From DATCRE01 sp964235605 (lineage in GTDB: Bacteria; Bacteroidota; Bacteroidia; Cytophagales; Cyclobacteriaceae), in assembly GCA_964235605.1 (NCBI GenBank), contig CAXSCR010000008.1:47290-111289 (forward strand): a DNA stretch of 64,000 nt, in the 5' to 3' direction. Position 1 is the stretch's first letter; each line of letters opens with the position of its first letter. Below are positions 8,035 through 17,461 of the stretch, piece by piece. Both the position numbers and the translations under genes were made by a program. Under the pieces are notes generated by a model. The model had not been told where the DNA came from and ran no database searches. It saw only the letters and a program-made list of their open reading frames with translations.

Positions 8035-8993
8035 TGGCGTGTGAATAAGGTTTTGTACTTAATGATAAAAAATATAAATCCACCACAAGAAAGCATAGAA
8101 TAAAAAAACCATAGCAATGGTTCGTATGCAAATAGGGTATCAGCTAATAAATAGGTAGTTCCTATATAGCCAAAGACAAAAGCATACAGCAAAATCAAAA
8201 ACGACTTAGTCGATTTTGCATAAAAGAAAGCCATAATGCAACCTGCAAACAACAACAAAAGGTATATTAAGTAAACCTGCCCATCAATAAACAAGCCTGC
8301 TGTTGTGCCTACAAAGAAAATGAGACTACAGAAGTTAACATAGGTAAAAGTGAAATGATCTTTAACAGATTTTTTATCTAAAAACATGGCTACTGTAACA
8401 AGCGATAAGCTAAATACAATTGCCGTAATATGGTGTGATGAGGATGAGAAGAAATTAGCGCTATACCATTTTTGCGGAGACACGTTGATACTCCAAAAAG
8501 ATGCGAGAGCCGTTATAGCCATAGATAAAATTCCCAAGTGATCATATCTATACGCGATAAAAAAGAAAAAACCAGCAGTAAATAAGGTACTCGCGCCTAA
8601 TGCATTATCGAAAATTTCATATTGAAATTGCAAGTATCCCTGAATTGCAATAGTCAATAAACACCCTAATAAAAGAATATAATCAAAGTAGGGAGAAATT
8701 GCCTTAACTTTAAATTTAGAGTAGGGAACTTGCCTTTTAAATACGTACCAAAAACAAATACCTGTAATAACACAAAGCGCACCGATGCTGATTACATGCC
8801 CGAGATCACCAATATTCTGGTAAATCAAAATTCCAAGTCCGGTAGTTAAGAGCATTACTCCTAAGTAGAGCAGCATGCGCAGTTCATAGAAAACGGAAAC
8901 TAATTTTCCGGAAGCTATGGGCTCTATTGCCTTGTATTGCGCTTCGGTAATTAAAGTTTTATCAAATAATTCTTTGGGTAGATCTTTAATCAT
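8031..8993 (-). CDS. DUF2157-like membrane protein
   Basis: A 320-residue protein with a soluble N-terminal segment of about 40 residues (KELFDKTLITEAQYKAIEPI), matching the helical start typical of DUF2157 proteins. About nine membrane helices follow (LLYLGVMLLTTGLGILIYQN onward). It is the first gene of a two-gene operon with 6850-8034. Function is unknown for the family. An AT-rich 160-bp region separates it from the propeller regulator downstream on the same strand. Confidence 0.65.
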   Translation of the reverse strand: MIKDLPKELFDKTLITEAQYKAIEPIASGKLVSVFYELRMLLYLGVMLLTTGLGILIYQNIGDLGHVISIGALCVITGICFWYVFKRQVPYSKFKVKAISPYFDYILLLGCLLTIAIQGYLQFQYEIFDNALGASTLFTAGFFFFIAYRYDHLGILSMAITALASFWSINVSPQKWYSANFFSSSSHHITAIVFSLSLVTVAMFLDKKSVKDHFTFTYVNFCSLIFFVGTTAGLFIDGQVYLIYLLLLFAGCIMAFFYAKSTKSFLILLYAFVFGYIGTTYLLADTLFAYEPLLWFFYSMLSCGGFIFFIIKYKTLFTRQ

Positions 8994-9153
8994 GGCTGGG
9001 GCTTAAATTATAATCTCTGTATATAAAGATAATAATCTAAATGAGCTTATTGCTTTATAAAACAGCGTGTTTCATAAAGTTTTAGGCATTTTTAAGGAGA
9101 AACTTACGCAGTAGTTATATAACCACACTCTAATAAGCTAGCGCTAATTACCG

Positions 9154-12084
9154 TTAAAAATTTAAAATAAAATCTTGAAGGTTTTTATTCCTATCGAGGC
9201 TCAGTTTTTTACGTAAGCGATATCGACTTATCTCAACCCCTCGAACAGAAATATTTAAAAGCTGTGCTATCTCTTTTGTCGAAAGATTCATTCTTAAGTA
9301 AGCGCTTAATTTAATTTCTTGTGGACTTAATGCTGGAAAGGCAGCTTTAAATCGATTAGAAAAATCGCCATGCACACGGTCAAAGTGAAATTGAAATTGC
9401 TCCCAGTCTGCATCAGCTGAAATATTATTTTCAATATCCTTCATTATCTGATGAAGTTCTTTACGAACTTCGTCATTTGAGCTTTTCTTAATGATGTGAC
9501 CGAGGTCTGTCTTAATGCCTGTTATAAATTCATTTTTATTTAACAAGTGCATAGTCGAAGTAGCCAACTCATTATTCATGTGTCGTAAATCAGACTCAAG
9601 TTTATCATTCTGCAATTTGTTTATCTGATCTTGAGATTGTTGTGAAAGTTTTGAAATTTCATGCTCTTTCTTAAACAATTCCTTTTTTTGTTTCAAAGCC
9701 ATCATCTTTTGCTCACGCTGATATTTTCTATCCACTAAATTGAAAGCTGAAAATAATAATGCCATAACCGAAAGCCCATAGAATGAATACGCCCAAATTG
9801 ATCTATACCACGGTGGATTTATGAGAAATGAAAATGTAGTCTCCGTACTTATCTCACCATTGATATTTTTTGCTCTAACATGAAATATATATTGACCTTC
9901 TTTTAAGTTGGTATATTCTTTCAAAGTTTTACTACTCCACTCTCCCCATGTCTTTTCATAGTTATCAAGATAATATTGGTAGAGTAAGTCTGCATCACCT
10001 TCATATGAAGTAGCGGCAAACATAAAATTAATAGAGTTGTTTCTAAATGGTAAATTCGGATAATTAATTTGTTGTTGAACATTCGTTATGGTATCGTTAC
10101 TAACATAATTACCATAAAACAAAACAGAGTCTTTTTCATGTGTAGATGTTACCCTTCGTATCAACGTTTTGAAAATAGATTGCCTGGCTACCCTCATCTT
10201 AGGATCATAGTGTATAAATCCATCTTTAGCACCGAAGAGTACCTGGTTATTCTCTAGTATGGTTATGTTTTCAAGATCATCATTTAAAAACTTTCTGATT
10301 TTATTAAATGCATTTGCTTCTAACTCATACTTACCGACAGAATTTTTATGAAGTACACCCATGTGCTCAAGTCCAATAAAATAAATATTACCTAAGGCAT
10401 CTTCCTGCATGTACCAGATTTGAATATCTTTTCCTAAGATGGAGGAGAAGAGTTCATCAGAAATAAATTTATCGTTCTTCTCATCGTATTTATAAACGCC
10501 ACTTTCTGAGGTGAATAGTAATTCGTTACCTATCTTAAAGACATTAACAAGACGATTTGAAGGAAAGCCTTTTGTGTGGCCATAGTAAGCTACGTTGACA
10601 ATACTATCTCGCGTTTTATTTAAGGAAATTTTATATGCGCCCTTATATCCATGAGTAACCCAAATATTATCTGCCTTGTCCTGCGCCATTACGCGTGAAG
10701 ACTCAGAAAAACCTTTTAACTTTTTTTTAAGTTTCCAGAGTCCTTTTTCCTTTTGATAAAGTTGTAAACCCTTATAAGTACCCTCAATTAGTTTATCAGA
10801 CTCACCCATTAAAGGGAGAAAAATCCAAGATCCGGGCTCACTTGAGAGCTGTACTGCACTATTATTTGTAATGCGCATGGCTCCTTTATGCTGTGCTGCT
10901 AACAAATTGCCACCATATCCCCCAAAATGGTAGACTTGACCGTTGGTGTTCTCAATTAATCTAAAATCATTAAAAGTATTTTCCTTCTTAAGATATAAGC
11001 CTGTATTGGTACCTAAGTATAGGTTATCGTTATCCAAATATCCTGAATATCCCGTTCCTGGCAGGTCGCTTTGTTCATTAATGAAAGTAAAGGGAGAACC
11101 AAGTTCTGCATAGGCCAATCCATTGTTATGTCCGATCCATAAATTATTTAAATCATCTTCATATAAACTTAGTACGGTTCTATTCTCAAGCCCCTTGCCA
11201 CGCGTTAGTTGCATGATCATTTTTCCGTCTGGTGTTAAAACTAGCAAGCCTTGGTTCTGCGTACCTATAGCAAAATTGCCATTTCGCAATCTTATCATAC
11301 AGTTTACTATGGCATTTTTAAAAAACGGTTGTAGTTCTTCGTTCCACGATTTTACTTCCCCATTGTTAAATTCAAATATGCCGTTTTGAGAAGTCGATAT
11401 AAGGAGTTGATTGTTAAGCAAGGGCAAAATTCCAGACACACTACTATGGGAAAAGAATTCGGCCCCCTTAATCAGCTCTATTGTTAAGTCGTTAAGAATA
11501 CTAATGCCATGGCTCCCGGTAACATATAATTTTTTATTAACTAAAAAACTAAGATTAATGATACTTTCTTTGACAGCTACCTCCTCAATTCTTTTACCAT
11601 CATAGATGTAGATTGTCGAAAAAGTGCAGAAGTAAACTTTGTCTTGGTCTGTATAAACACTCCACGTTTCATCAATTTTAGATTTATTAACTAACCTATC
11701 AGCAAGTGAGGTATAGATTAGTTGTCCGATGCTATTGGGGAAAAAGTATCCAAAATCGCCCTGGCAACCAACATAAATTCGACCCCGAGAATCAATGGCG
11801 ACACTTCTTACTTTGGTTCTGTTTTTTACACCATATACCTGCCATTGATCTCCATCGAATTCGAGAAGGCCAAAATTGTTAGCAACGTAAATTAATCCGC
11901 GTTGCTCTTGTGTAATGTCCAGATTCTGAATACCTGCTTTATATTCAAGCGTATGAAAATTTCTTACGAATGGTAGACCGGAAATAGGGGATTGAGCTCG
12001 GACGTACTCAAATAAAACCAGGCTAACTACCCAAAAGATTGCAAATCTTGACCAAAACCCACTTTTACCTATCGACTGATGCAT
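9154..12084 (-). CDS. Membrane-anchored propeller/Y_Y_Y sensor with LuxR-type HTH output
   Basis: A 976-residue one-component sensor-regulator. A signal/anchor (about 10-30) is followed by a periplasmic two-component-regulator propeller region (about 35-660, repeated motifs such as DDLNNLWIGHNNGLAYAE). Next come a Y_Y_Y domain (about 690-750, EGQYIFHVRAKNINGE), one membrane helix (about 757-780), a coiled coil (about 785-850), and a cytoplasmic C-terminal helix-turn-helix (about 910-970; LSPQEIKLSAYLRMNLSTKE, then IAQLLNISVRGVEISRYRLR). It has no kinase or receiver domain: binding outside is read out directly by the DNA-binding domain. It is divergent from the GH3 glucosidase gene (12356), the most likely target. 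Confidence 0.88.
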   Translation of the reverse strand: MHQSIGKSGFWSRFAIFWVVSLVLFEYVRAQSPISGLPFVRNFHTLEYKAGIQNLDITQEQRGLIYVANNFGLLEFDGDQWQVYGVKNRTKVRSVAIDSRGRIYVGCQGDFGYFFPNSIGQLIYTSLADRLVNKSKIDETWSVYTDQDKVYFCTFSTIYIYDGKRIEEVAVKESIINLSFLVNKKLYVTGSHGISILNDLTIELIKGAEFFSHSSVSGILPLLNNQLLISTSQNGIFEFNNGEVKSWNEELQPFFKNAIVNCMIRLRNGNFAIGTQNQGLLVLTPDGKMIMQLTRGKGLENRTVLSLYEDDLNNLWIGHNNGLAYAELGSPFTFINEQSDLPGTGYSGYLDNDNLYLGTNTGLYLKKENTFNDFRLIENTNGQVYHFGGYGGNLLAAQHKGAMRITNNSAVQLSSEPGSWIFLPLMGESDKLIEGTYKGLQLYQKEKGLWKLKKKLKGFSESSRVMAQDKADNIWVTHGYKGAYKISLNKTRDSIVNVAYYGHTKGFPSNRLVNVFKIGNELLFTSESGVYKYDEKNDKFISDELFSSILGKDIQIWYMQEDALGNIYFIGLEHMGVLHKNSVGKYELEANAFNKIRKFLNDDLENITILENNQVLFGAKDGFIHYDPKMRVARQSIFKTLIRRVTSTHEKDSVLFYGNYVSNDTITNVQQQINYPNLPFRNNSINFMFAATSYEGDADLLYQYYLDNYEKTWGEWSSKTLKEYTNLKEGQYIFHVRAKNINGEISTETTFSFLINPPWYRSIWAYSFYGLSVMALLFSAFNLVDRKYQREQKMMALKQKKELFKKEHEISKLSQQSQDQINKLQNDKLESDLRHMNNELATSTMHLLNKNEFITGIKTDLGHIIKKSSNDEVRKELHQIMKDIENNISADADWEQFQFHFDRVHGDFSNRFKAAFPALSPQEIKLSAYLRMNLSTKEIAQLLNISVRGVEISRYRLRKKLSLDRNKNLQDFILNF

Positions 12085-12311
12085 CTTGAGATGGAAAACG
12101 TTGTAATAAATTTAGCAGGAAAATTGTGTTTTCGCTAGAGAAAAGGTTATTGAAGAAAACACGGTGTAATTTTGATTGAATAGTATTTATAAGGTTTTCA
12201 GGAAAAAATACCAAATTGCAGCACTATTGGGCAATTATATTAGTGCAGGAATTTAATAACACTATGAGGTGCAGTTTCGAATTCCGCTTGGCGGTTTATA
12301 TATACTACCAA

Positions 12312-12319
12312 TAGCTTTG
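12312..12319 (+). promoter_or_regulatory. Bacteroidota-type -7 box (TAgcTTTG) of the GH3 gene
   Basis: TAGCTTTG matches TAnnTTTG exactly, 37 bp before the start codon at 12356. A partial -33 element (CTTGG near 12284) lies slightly farther upstream than usual. The box sits in the 271-bp space between this gene and the divergent propeller-HTH regulator. Confidence 0.45.
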
Positions 12320-12355
12320 TTTAACTAGAACGATTTTTTTAATTAACAATTCAGT

Positions 12356-14632
12356 ATGATTAGCAAATTTAGACTGGGGTTGCAAGTTGTAACCATTGCC
12401 ATTTCTTTTACATCATTTGGACAACAAATAAGTCAGGGTACTGTACTACCAAGCATTAAAAATAAGGATAAAATTGAAGCTTTGTTAACCAAAATGACCC
12501 TTGAAGAAAAAGCGGGGCAGCTTAATTTTATTGTTGGAGAAACTATTATTACAGGCCCGACCACATTCACATTAACTTCAGAGAAATTTGATTCACTTAT
12601 TCGTCAGGGAAAAATAACTGGCCTTTTTAATGTTCATGGAGCTGCCTATACAGCGAAACTTCAGAAGATTGCAGTTAAAGAATCACGTCTTGGCATACCA
12701 CTATTGTTTGGTGCAGATATTATTCATGGATTTAAAACCGTGACACCAATACCTTTAGGAGAGTCGGCAAGCTGGGATGTGCCATTGATTGAAAAATCGG
12801 CGAGAATGGCCGCCCGCGAATCTACATCATCTGGCATCAATTTAAATTTTGCACCTATGGTAGATATATCACGCGAACCAAGGTGGGGTCGAATTTCTGA
12901 AGGTGCTGGTGAAGATGCCTATTTAGGTTCACTCATAAGTGTGGCTCGTATTAAAGGCTATCAAGGCGATAACCTCGCAGACCCATCAACCCTGGCTGCC
13001 TGTTTAAAACACTTTATTGGTTATGGTGCTGCCGAAGCCGGCCGTGACTATAACACAGTTGACATATCAGATCGTGTTCTTAGAGAAACTTATTTGCCTC
13101 CATTTAAAGCGGGTATAGCTGCGGGCGCAGCTGCCGTAATGCCATCGTTCAATGAATTAGATGGAAAACCTTCAACAGGTAATAAACATCTACTCACTGA
13201 TATTTTACGAAATGAGCTTCAATTTAAAGGACTAGTTATTTCTGATTATGGCGCAGTTGGCGAAATTATAAGACACGGAGCAGCTGCTAATAATGTAGAG
13301 GCAACAAAACTATCACTTGAAGCGGGTAATGAAATAGATATGATGTCTTCTCTATACGGTTCTCAAATCCCTGAAATGGTAAAGGCAGGGCAACTAGGTC
13401 AAAAATATTTAGATAATGCGGTGAGAAGCGTTTTGCGATTAAAGTATGATCTTGGATTATTTGATAACCCTTATCTTTATTCAAATGAGAAACGAGAAAA
13501 AAAGGAGGTAAGGTCAGCTGAAAACATAGCGATTGCTAGAGATGTTGCTAAGCGCTCTATCGTCTTATTGAAGAATGAAAAACAACTTCTTCCTATTAAA
13601 AATACCTTTAAGAAAATTGCTGTAATCGGGCCTTTGGCAGATAATAAAGAAGACATGAATGGATCTTGGTCATTCTTTGGCGAAGCTAAAGATCCTATAA
13701 CTATATTAGAAGGTATCAAATCAAGAGCACCTAAAGAAACACAGGTAACTTATCATGTAGGTTGCAGTGCTTATGATAATAAAACTGATAAATTTCCTGA
13801 AGTTGTACGCATGGCCAGTCAAGCTGATCTTATCATATTAGCCGTTGGTGAAACGGCGGTAATGAATGGCGAAGGCGCTTCACGCTCTGACATTGGTTTA
13901 CCAGGGGCACAACAAGCACTTGTTGAAGCTATAGCTAAAACTGGTAAGCCGATTGTTGTGGTGTTGCTAAATGGAAGGCCACTTGCTATTGAATGGATTG
14001 ACCAAAATATTCCTGCCATCGTGGAGTCATGGACTTTAGGATCAGAAGCAGGGAATGCATTAGCGGATGTTTTGTTTGGTGATTATAATCCTTCAGGCAA
14101 ACTTCCTATTTCTTTTCCACGAAACGAAGGTCAAATTCCAATTTATTATAACCATAAAACTACAGGTAGACCATACTCTGGCGATTACAAAGAGCCTGCA
14201 GATAAACGCGTATATAGTTCTAAGTACCGTGATGTTAAAAACTCGCCATTGTACGCGTTTGGATACGGATTGAGCTATACCACATTTGCGTATTCAGACT
14301 TAACTTTAAGCAACGATAAACTAAACAAGGATGGAAATCTAGAAGCATCGGTTACCGTAAAGAACGCCGGGTCTTATGATGGAGAAGAGGTGATTCAATT
14401 ATACATCCGTGATGTAGTTGGCAGTGTTACCAGGCCTGTAAGAGAGTTAAAAGGCTTTCAAAAAGTTTTCTTTAAAGTTGGTGAATCTAAAAAGATAACC
14501 TTTACTATAACGCCCAGTGATCTTGAATTTTACAGAGCTGACATGAGCTGGGGCATTGAACCGGGAGTCTTCGAAGTCTTTATCGGCGGAAATTCTGATG
14601 CAGAATTAAAGCGTGATTTCGAACTACAATAG
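12356..14632 (+). CDS. bglX: Glycoside hydrolase family 3 beta-glucosidase
   Basis: A 758-residue periplasmic enzyme that removes terminal beta-linked glucose (or xylose) from oligosaccharides. A signal peptide (1-22, ending SFGQQ) is followed by the GH3 TIM-barrel domain (about 35-380) with KHFIGYGAAEAGRDYN and the catalytic nucleophile Asp297 in VISDYGAVGE. Next come the GH3 C-terminal alpha/beta sandwich (about 400-620, SIVLLKNEKQLLPI, NGEGASRSDIGLPG) and a fibronectin-III-like domain (about 655-745). The length matches E. coli BglX (765 residues). It is probably controlled by the divergent membrane-anchored propeller regulator. Exact sugar specificity cannot be read from sequence. Confidence 0.92.
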   Translation: MISKFRLGLQVVTIAISFTSFGQQISQGTVLPSIKNKDKIEALLTKMTLEEKAGQLNFIVGETIITGPTTFTLTSEKFDSLIRQGKITGLFNVHGAAYTAKLQKIAVKESRLGIPLLFGADIIHGFKTVTPIPLGESASWDVPLIEKSARMAARESTSSGINLNFAPMVDISREPRWGRISEGAGEDAYLGSLISVARIKGYQGDNLADPSTLAACLKHFIGYGAAEAGRDYNTVDISDRVLRETYLPPFKAGIAAGAAAVMPSFNELDGKPSTGNKHLLTDILRNELQFKGLVISDYGAVGEIIRHGAAANNVEATKLSLEAGNEIDMMSSLYGSQIPEMVKAGQLGQKYLDNAVRSVLRLKYDLGLFDNPYLYSNEKREKKEVRSAENIAIARDVAKRSIVLLKNEKQLLPIKNTFKKIAVIGPLADNKEDMNGSWSFFGEAKDPITILEGIKSRAPKETQVTYHVGCSAYDNKTDKFPEVVRMASQADLIILAVGETAVMNGEGASRSDIGLPGAQQALVEAIAKTGKPIVVVLLNGRPLAIEWIDQNIPAIVESWTLGSEAGNALADVLFGDYNPSGKLPISFPRNEGQIPIYYNHKTTGRPYSGDYKEPADKRVYSSKYRDVKNSPLYAFGYGLSYTTFAYSDLTLSNDKLNKDGNLEASVTVKNAGSYDGEEVIQLYIRDVVGSVTRPVRELKGFQKVFFKVGESKKITFTITPSDLEFYRADMSWGIEPGVFEVFIGGNSDAELKRDFELQ

Positions 14633-14650
14633 ACTTACGAAGCTACATCA

Positions 14651-14678
14651 AAAAAAACGGGTTGATCAAAGTCAACCC
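14651..14678 (-). terminator. Hairpin terminator, probably bidirectional
   Basis: GGGTTGA (14659-14665) pairs with TCAACCC (14672-14678) around a six-base loop. Read on the minus strand, the stem is followed by a T-run (complement of 14651-14657), which would stop transcripts coming from the TonB-receptor operon. On the plus strand it lies 27 bp after bglX with only a short T-tract. Confidence 0.6.
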
Positions 14679-14868
14679 TTTAGATGGTCTATAAAATCAG
14701 GACACAAAATTAACTTAAGTGTGTATTCTCATTAAAAAGAGAAAAAAGCTACGCATAACAAGTACGATGCAAAATTCAAGCAAGAAGCTTTAATTAAATT
14801 AATTTAGGGGCTAAGAATAGATTACAAATTCAGCACCTTTGCAGTGGTAGGAGGTATCTTGGCTTGGT

Positions 14869-15050
14869 TTATGTTTCCAATAGAATTTTGCTCAACGTGC
14901 CATCATGGCGACTTACGGCGATATGCAGGAAACGATTAGCATCACACAGGTACTTACTATAAATGCCATCAACAATGGGCGCTGAAGAATAACCCCTGTT
15001 TGAACTAGAAACAGGAAGATTCAGGTTGAAAAGAACTCGGTTAAAATATT
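14869..15050 (-). pseudogene. Orphan 3' fragment of an unidentified gene
   Basis: In the 456-bp gap after bglX, the minus strand has an open frame of about 58 codons ending in TAA (14871-14869) and bounded upstream by a stop near 15050. No ATG lies in frame. The text reads like real protein (NLNLPVSSSNRGYSSAPIVD, then GIYSKYLCDANRFLHIAVSR, then a DGTLSK turn), reminiscent of a beta-propeller or carbohydrate-active protein C-terminus, but I cannot name the family. It is probably the tail of a gene whose 5' part was lost when the TonB operon came to lie beside it. Confidence 0.35.
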
Positions 15051-15088
15051 AATACTTTAATTTTTACTGGTTATGTTATGTAAGTCTA

Positions 15089-17461
15089 TTAAAACTGTAC
15101 TTGTAAAGATATGTTTGGTATGATTGGAAAGAGAGACACTGATTTTACGGCTTTTCTAACATAACCATTATCAGTTTCTGTTTTCACGTAGTAATAGTAT
15201 GGGTTTTTGCGATTATATGCATTGTACACACCAAATTCAAATACGCCGGAAAATCTTTTAAATACCCTGATATTTTTCGAAAATGAAATATCCAGTCGGT
15301 GGTAATTTAACATTCGTATTGAATTTCGCGGGCCACCGATGAACAACTGTGAAGAAAATGCAGAGTTATAGTGTTCTGCCTTGCTACCGCTCTTACCGTT
15401 GCTATAATTCAAATCTACATCGTTGTAGGTCAGTATTGGTAGAGTTACGGGACGACCTGTTCTGAATACCCAGTTGAGTCCAACTGACCATTTGGTTGTA
15501 ATCTTTTGTGAACCACTAAGTATAATACTATGACGTATATCCTGTGTTGCATTAAACCAATTCCCACTGTTCAGAGCCTCAAATTTGTTTTTTACATGAC
15601 CCCATGTGTAACCCGCCAAGCCAGTAAAATCGCCAGCTTTCTTCTGAACTGTCAATTCAAAACCATATGCATATCCACGTCCTGTGATAAACGTATTTTC
15701 CCATTGACTAGCATACGAAAATGGATTAAGAAAAGAAGTTGAACTGAAGCCGTCACGGTAGGCAATGATACGGTTCATTTGTTTATAAAAGACTTCAGCA
15801 GTAAACATAATAGGATCTGCTTCTTTATTTTTAGTATTCGTATAGGTCAGCGAATATTGATCTGACGTCTGGGGTGCCATCCTCGCAGTAGCGGGTATCC
15901 AAATGTTTACTGGCATACCAAGGCCAGCGTTTGTTAGTAAATGAACAGGCTGCACCATGCGACTATAGGAGGCATTTACTGATGACTGTGAGTTTATGTT
16001 ATACTTTATGATGATACGTGGCTCTACGGCTGAGTACACCTTGCCTGGAGTTATAAACCAGCTGTTTCTGAGACCAAGGTTAAAAGACAATTTTTCACTT
16101 GTTTCAATATCGGCTTCAGCATGTATATTCATTTCATGCATATGCGATAACGGAATATTCCGAAATGTTAACGTTGTGTCATAGTCTTTATAGAACAGAG
16201 AAGAGGGTGCAAACCTGTGAGCAGTGTATTGCATGCCACCTTTTAAAACAATATTGTCATTTATTGACACGTCAGCCTGTTGGCGTATATACAAATCGTT
16301 GATTGATGAGTTAAGTATTGACTCTTCATTAATTTCTTTGTTCTTTAAAATATTTTTAAAGTTCATTTCATATCCGGTATACCCTGCCTGTACAATTTGG
16401 TTGAACTTGCCTACTGGCCGCTCCCAAACAATGTTGGCTGATTTATTTTTCCAGGTAACACGGCCTTCGTTGTAAATACCGATATTTTCATCCTTCAAAA
16501 TGGAAAAAAAAGTGTCTCGGTCACCGTAGATATTAAATGAAATTTTATTTCTTTTTAACCTCCAGTAGAGCTTTGCATTCAAATCTAAAAAATTAACGCT
16601 CTGTACGTTTTGGTTACCTGATAATAGATTGGCAGATGAAATTAATGCGTCAGCATAGGTTCTTCTTGCAGCCACCATAAATGATAGTTTCTTGCGTACG
16701 ATCGGCACCTCGACGCATAATTTTGAAGAAATAACACCAATATCCAAGTCAGCTTTTAATGAATCTGCATTTGGGTTTTTTGTTTGTATATCAATGATGG
16801 AAGACAACCTGCCGCCAAAACGTGCTGGGAAACTCGCTTTGTATAGCTTGGCATTTTCAATTACCAAAGGGTTGAAAGACGAAAGAAAACCAAAAAGATG
16901 ACCTGAATGATAAAGTGTAGCGTTATCAAGCAAATATAAATTTTGATCGGAAGAGCCCCCCCGTACAAAAATGTCGGCGCTTCCTTCTGATCCACTTTGC
17001 ACACCTGGCATTAACGCCATTGCCTTAATGAAATCTTTTTCTCCAACAAGTGCCGGTATTTTATTAAGGTCGGCAAGCTTAAGATCTATCGTACTTATCC
17101 GGTTAGTTGCCTTCTCGTCACTTCGTTTCCCTAATACAACCAGTTCCTTGAGTTCGCGGTATTCTTCGGTCATAGTAAAAGTAATAAATGTATCTTTTAC
17201 CAATATTAAATTATGCTCCAGTGTGGCATATCCCAGACGCGTAAAAGTGAAATGGAAATATGATGCAGGTAGTGTACACTTGAAGTACCCGTACGTATCT
17301 GAACTTAAACTTTTGTTTATAATATCAATCTTTATTGATACATCTTTAATGCCCTCACCTGAACGTGAGTTTAATATCCTGCCATTGAGAGTAATGTTTT
17401 GCTGGGCTAATGACAAAAAAGAAACTAATAGACTAAATATAGTTGTAAGAAATGATTTCAT
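15089..17461 (-). CDS. TonB-dependent receptor with N-terminal carboxypeptidase-regulatory-like domain
   Basis: A 790-residue outer-membrane transporter. The order is: signal peptide (1-19, FLSLAQQ); a carboxypeptidase-D regulatory-like beta-sandwich (about 22-100, LNGRILNSRSGEGIKDVSIK); a plug domain (about 125-230, IDLKLADLNKIPALVGEKDF and GSADIFVRGGSSDQNLYLLD); and a 22-strand-type barrel ending in aromatic LQVQF. It overlaps the stop of the DUF4249 gene by four bases, a standard receptor/lipoprotein pair. Substrate is unknown; this receptor type is often linked to siderophores or other small ligands rather than SusC-type glycans. The size is normal for the group. Confidence 0.9.
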   Translation of the reverse strand: MKSFLTTIFSLLVSFLSLAQQNITLNGRILNSRSGEGIKDVSIKIDIINKSLSSDTYGYFKCTLPASYFHFTFTRLGYATLEHNLILVKDTFITFTMTEEYRELKELVVLGKRSDEKATNRISTIDLKLADLNKIPALVGEKDFIKAMALMPGVQSGSEGSADIFVRGGSSDQNLYLLDNATLYHSGHLFGFLSSFNPLVIENAKLYKASFPARFGGRLSSIIDIQTKNPNADSLKADLDIGVISSKLCVEVPIVRKKLSFMVAARRTYADALISSANLLSGNQNVQSVNFLDLNAKLYWRLKRNKISFNIYGDRDTFFSILKDENIGIYNEGRVTWKNKSANIVWERPVGKFNQIVQAGYTGYEMNFKNILKNKEINEESILNSSINDLYIRQQADVSINDNIVLKGGMQYTAHRFAPSSLFYKDYDTTLTFRNIPLSHMHEMNIHAEADIETSEKLSFNLGLRNSWFITPGKVYSAVEPRIIIKYNINSQSSVNASYSRMVQPVHLLTNAGLGMPVNIWIPATARMAPQTSDQYSLTYTNTKNKEADPIMFTAEVFYKQMNRIIAYRDGFSSTSFLNPFSYASQWENTFITGRGYAYGFELTVQKKAGDFTGLAGYTWGHVKNKFEALNSGNWFNATQDIRHSIILSGSQKITTKWSVGLNWVFRTGRPVTLPILTYNDVDLNYSNGKSGSKAEHYNSAFSSQLFIGGPRNSIRMLNYHRLDISFSKNIRVFKRFSGVFEFGVYNAYNRKNPYYYYVKTETDNGYVRKAVKSVSLFPIIPNISLQVQF

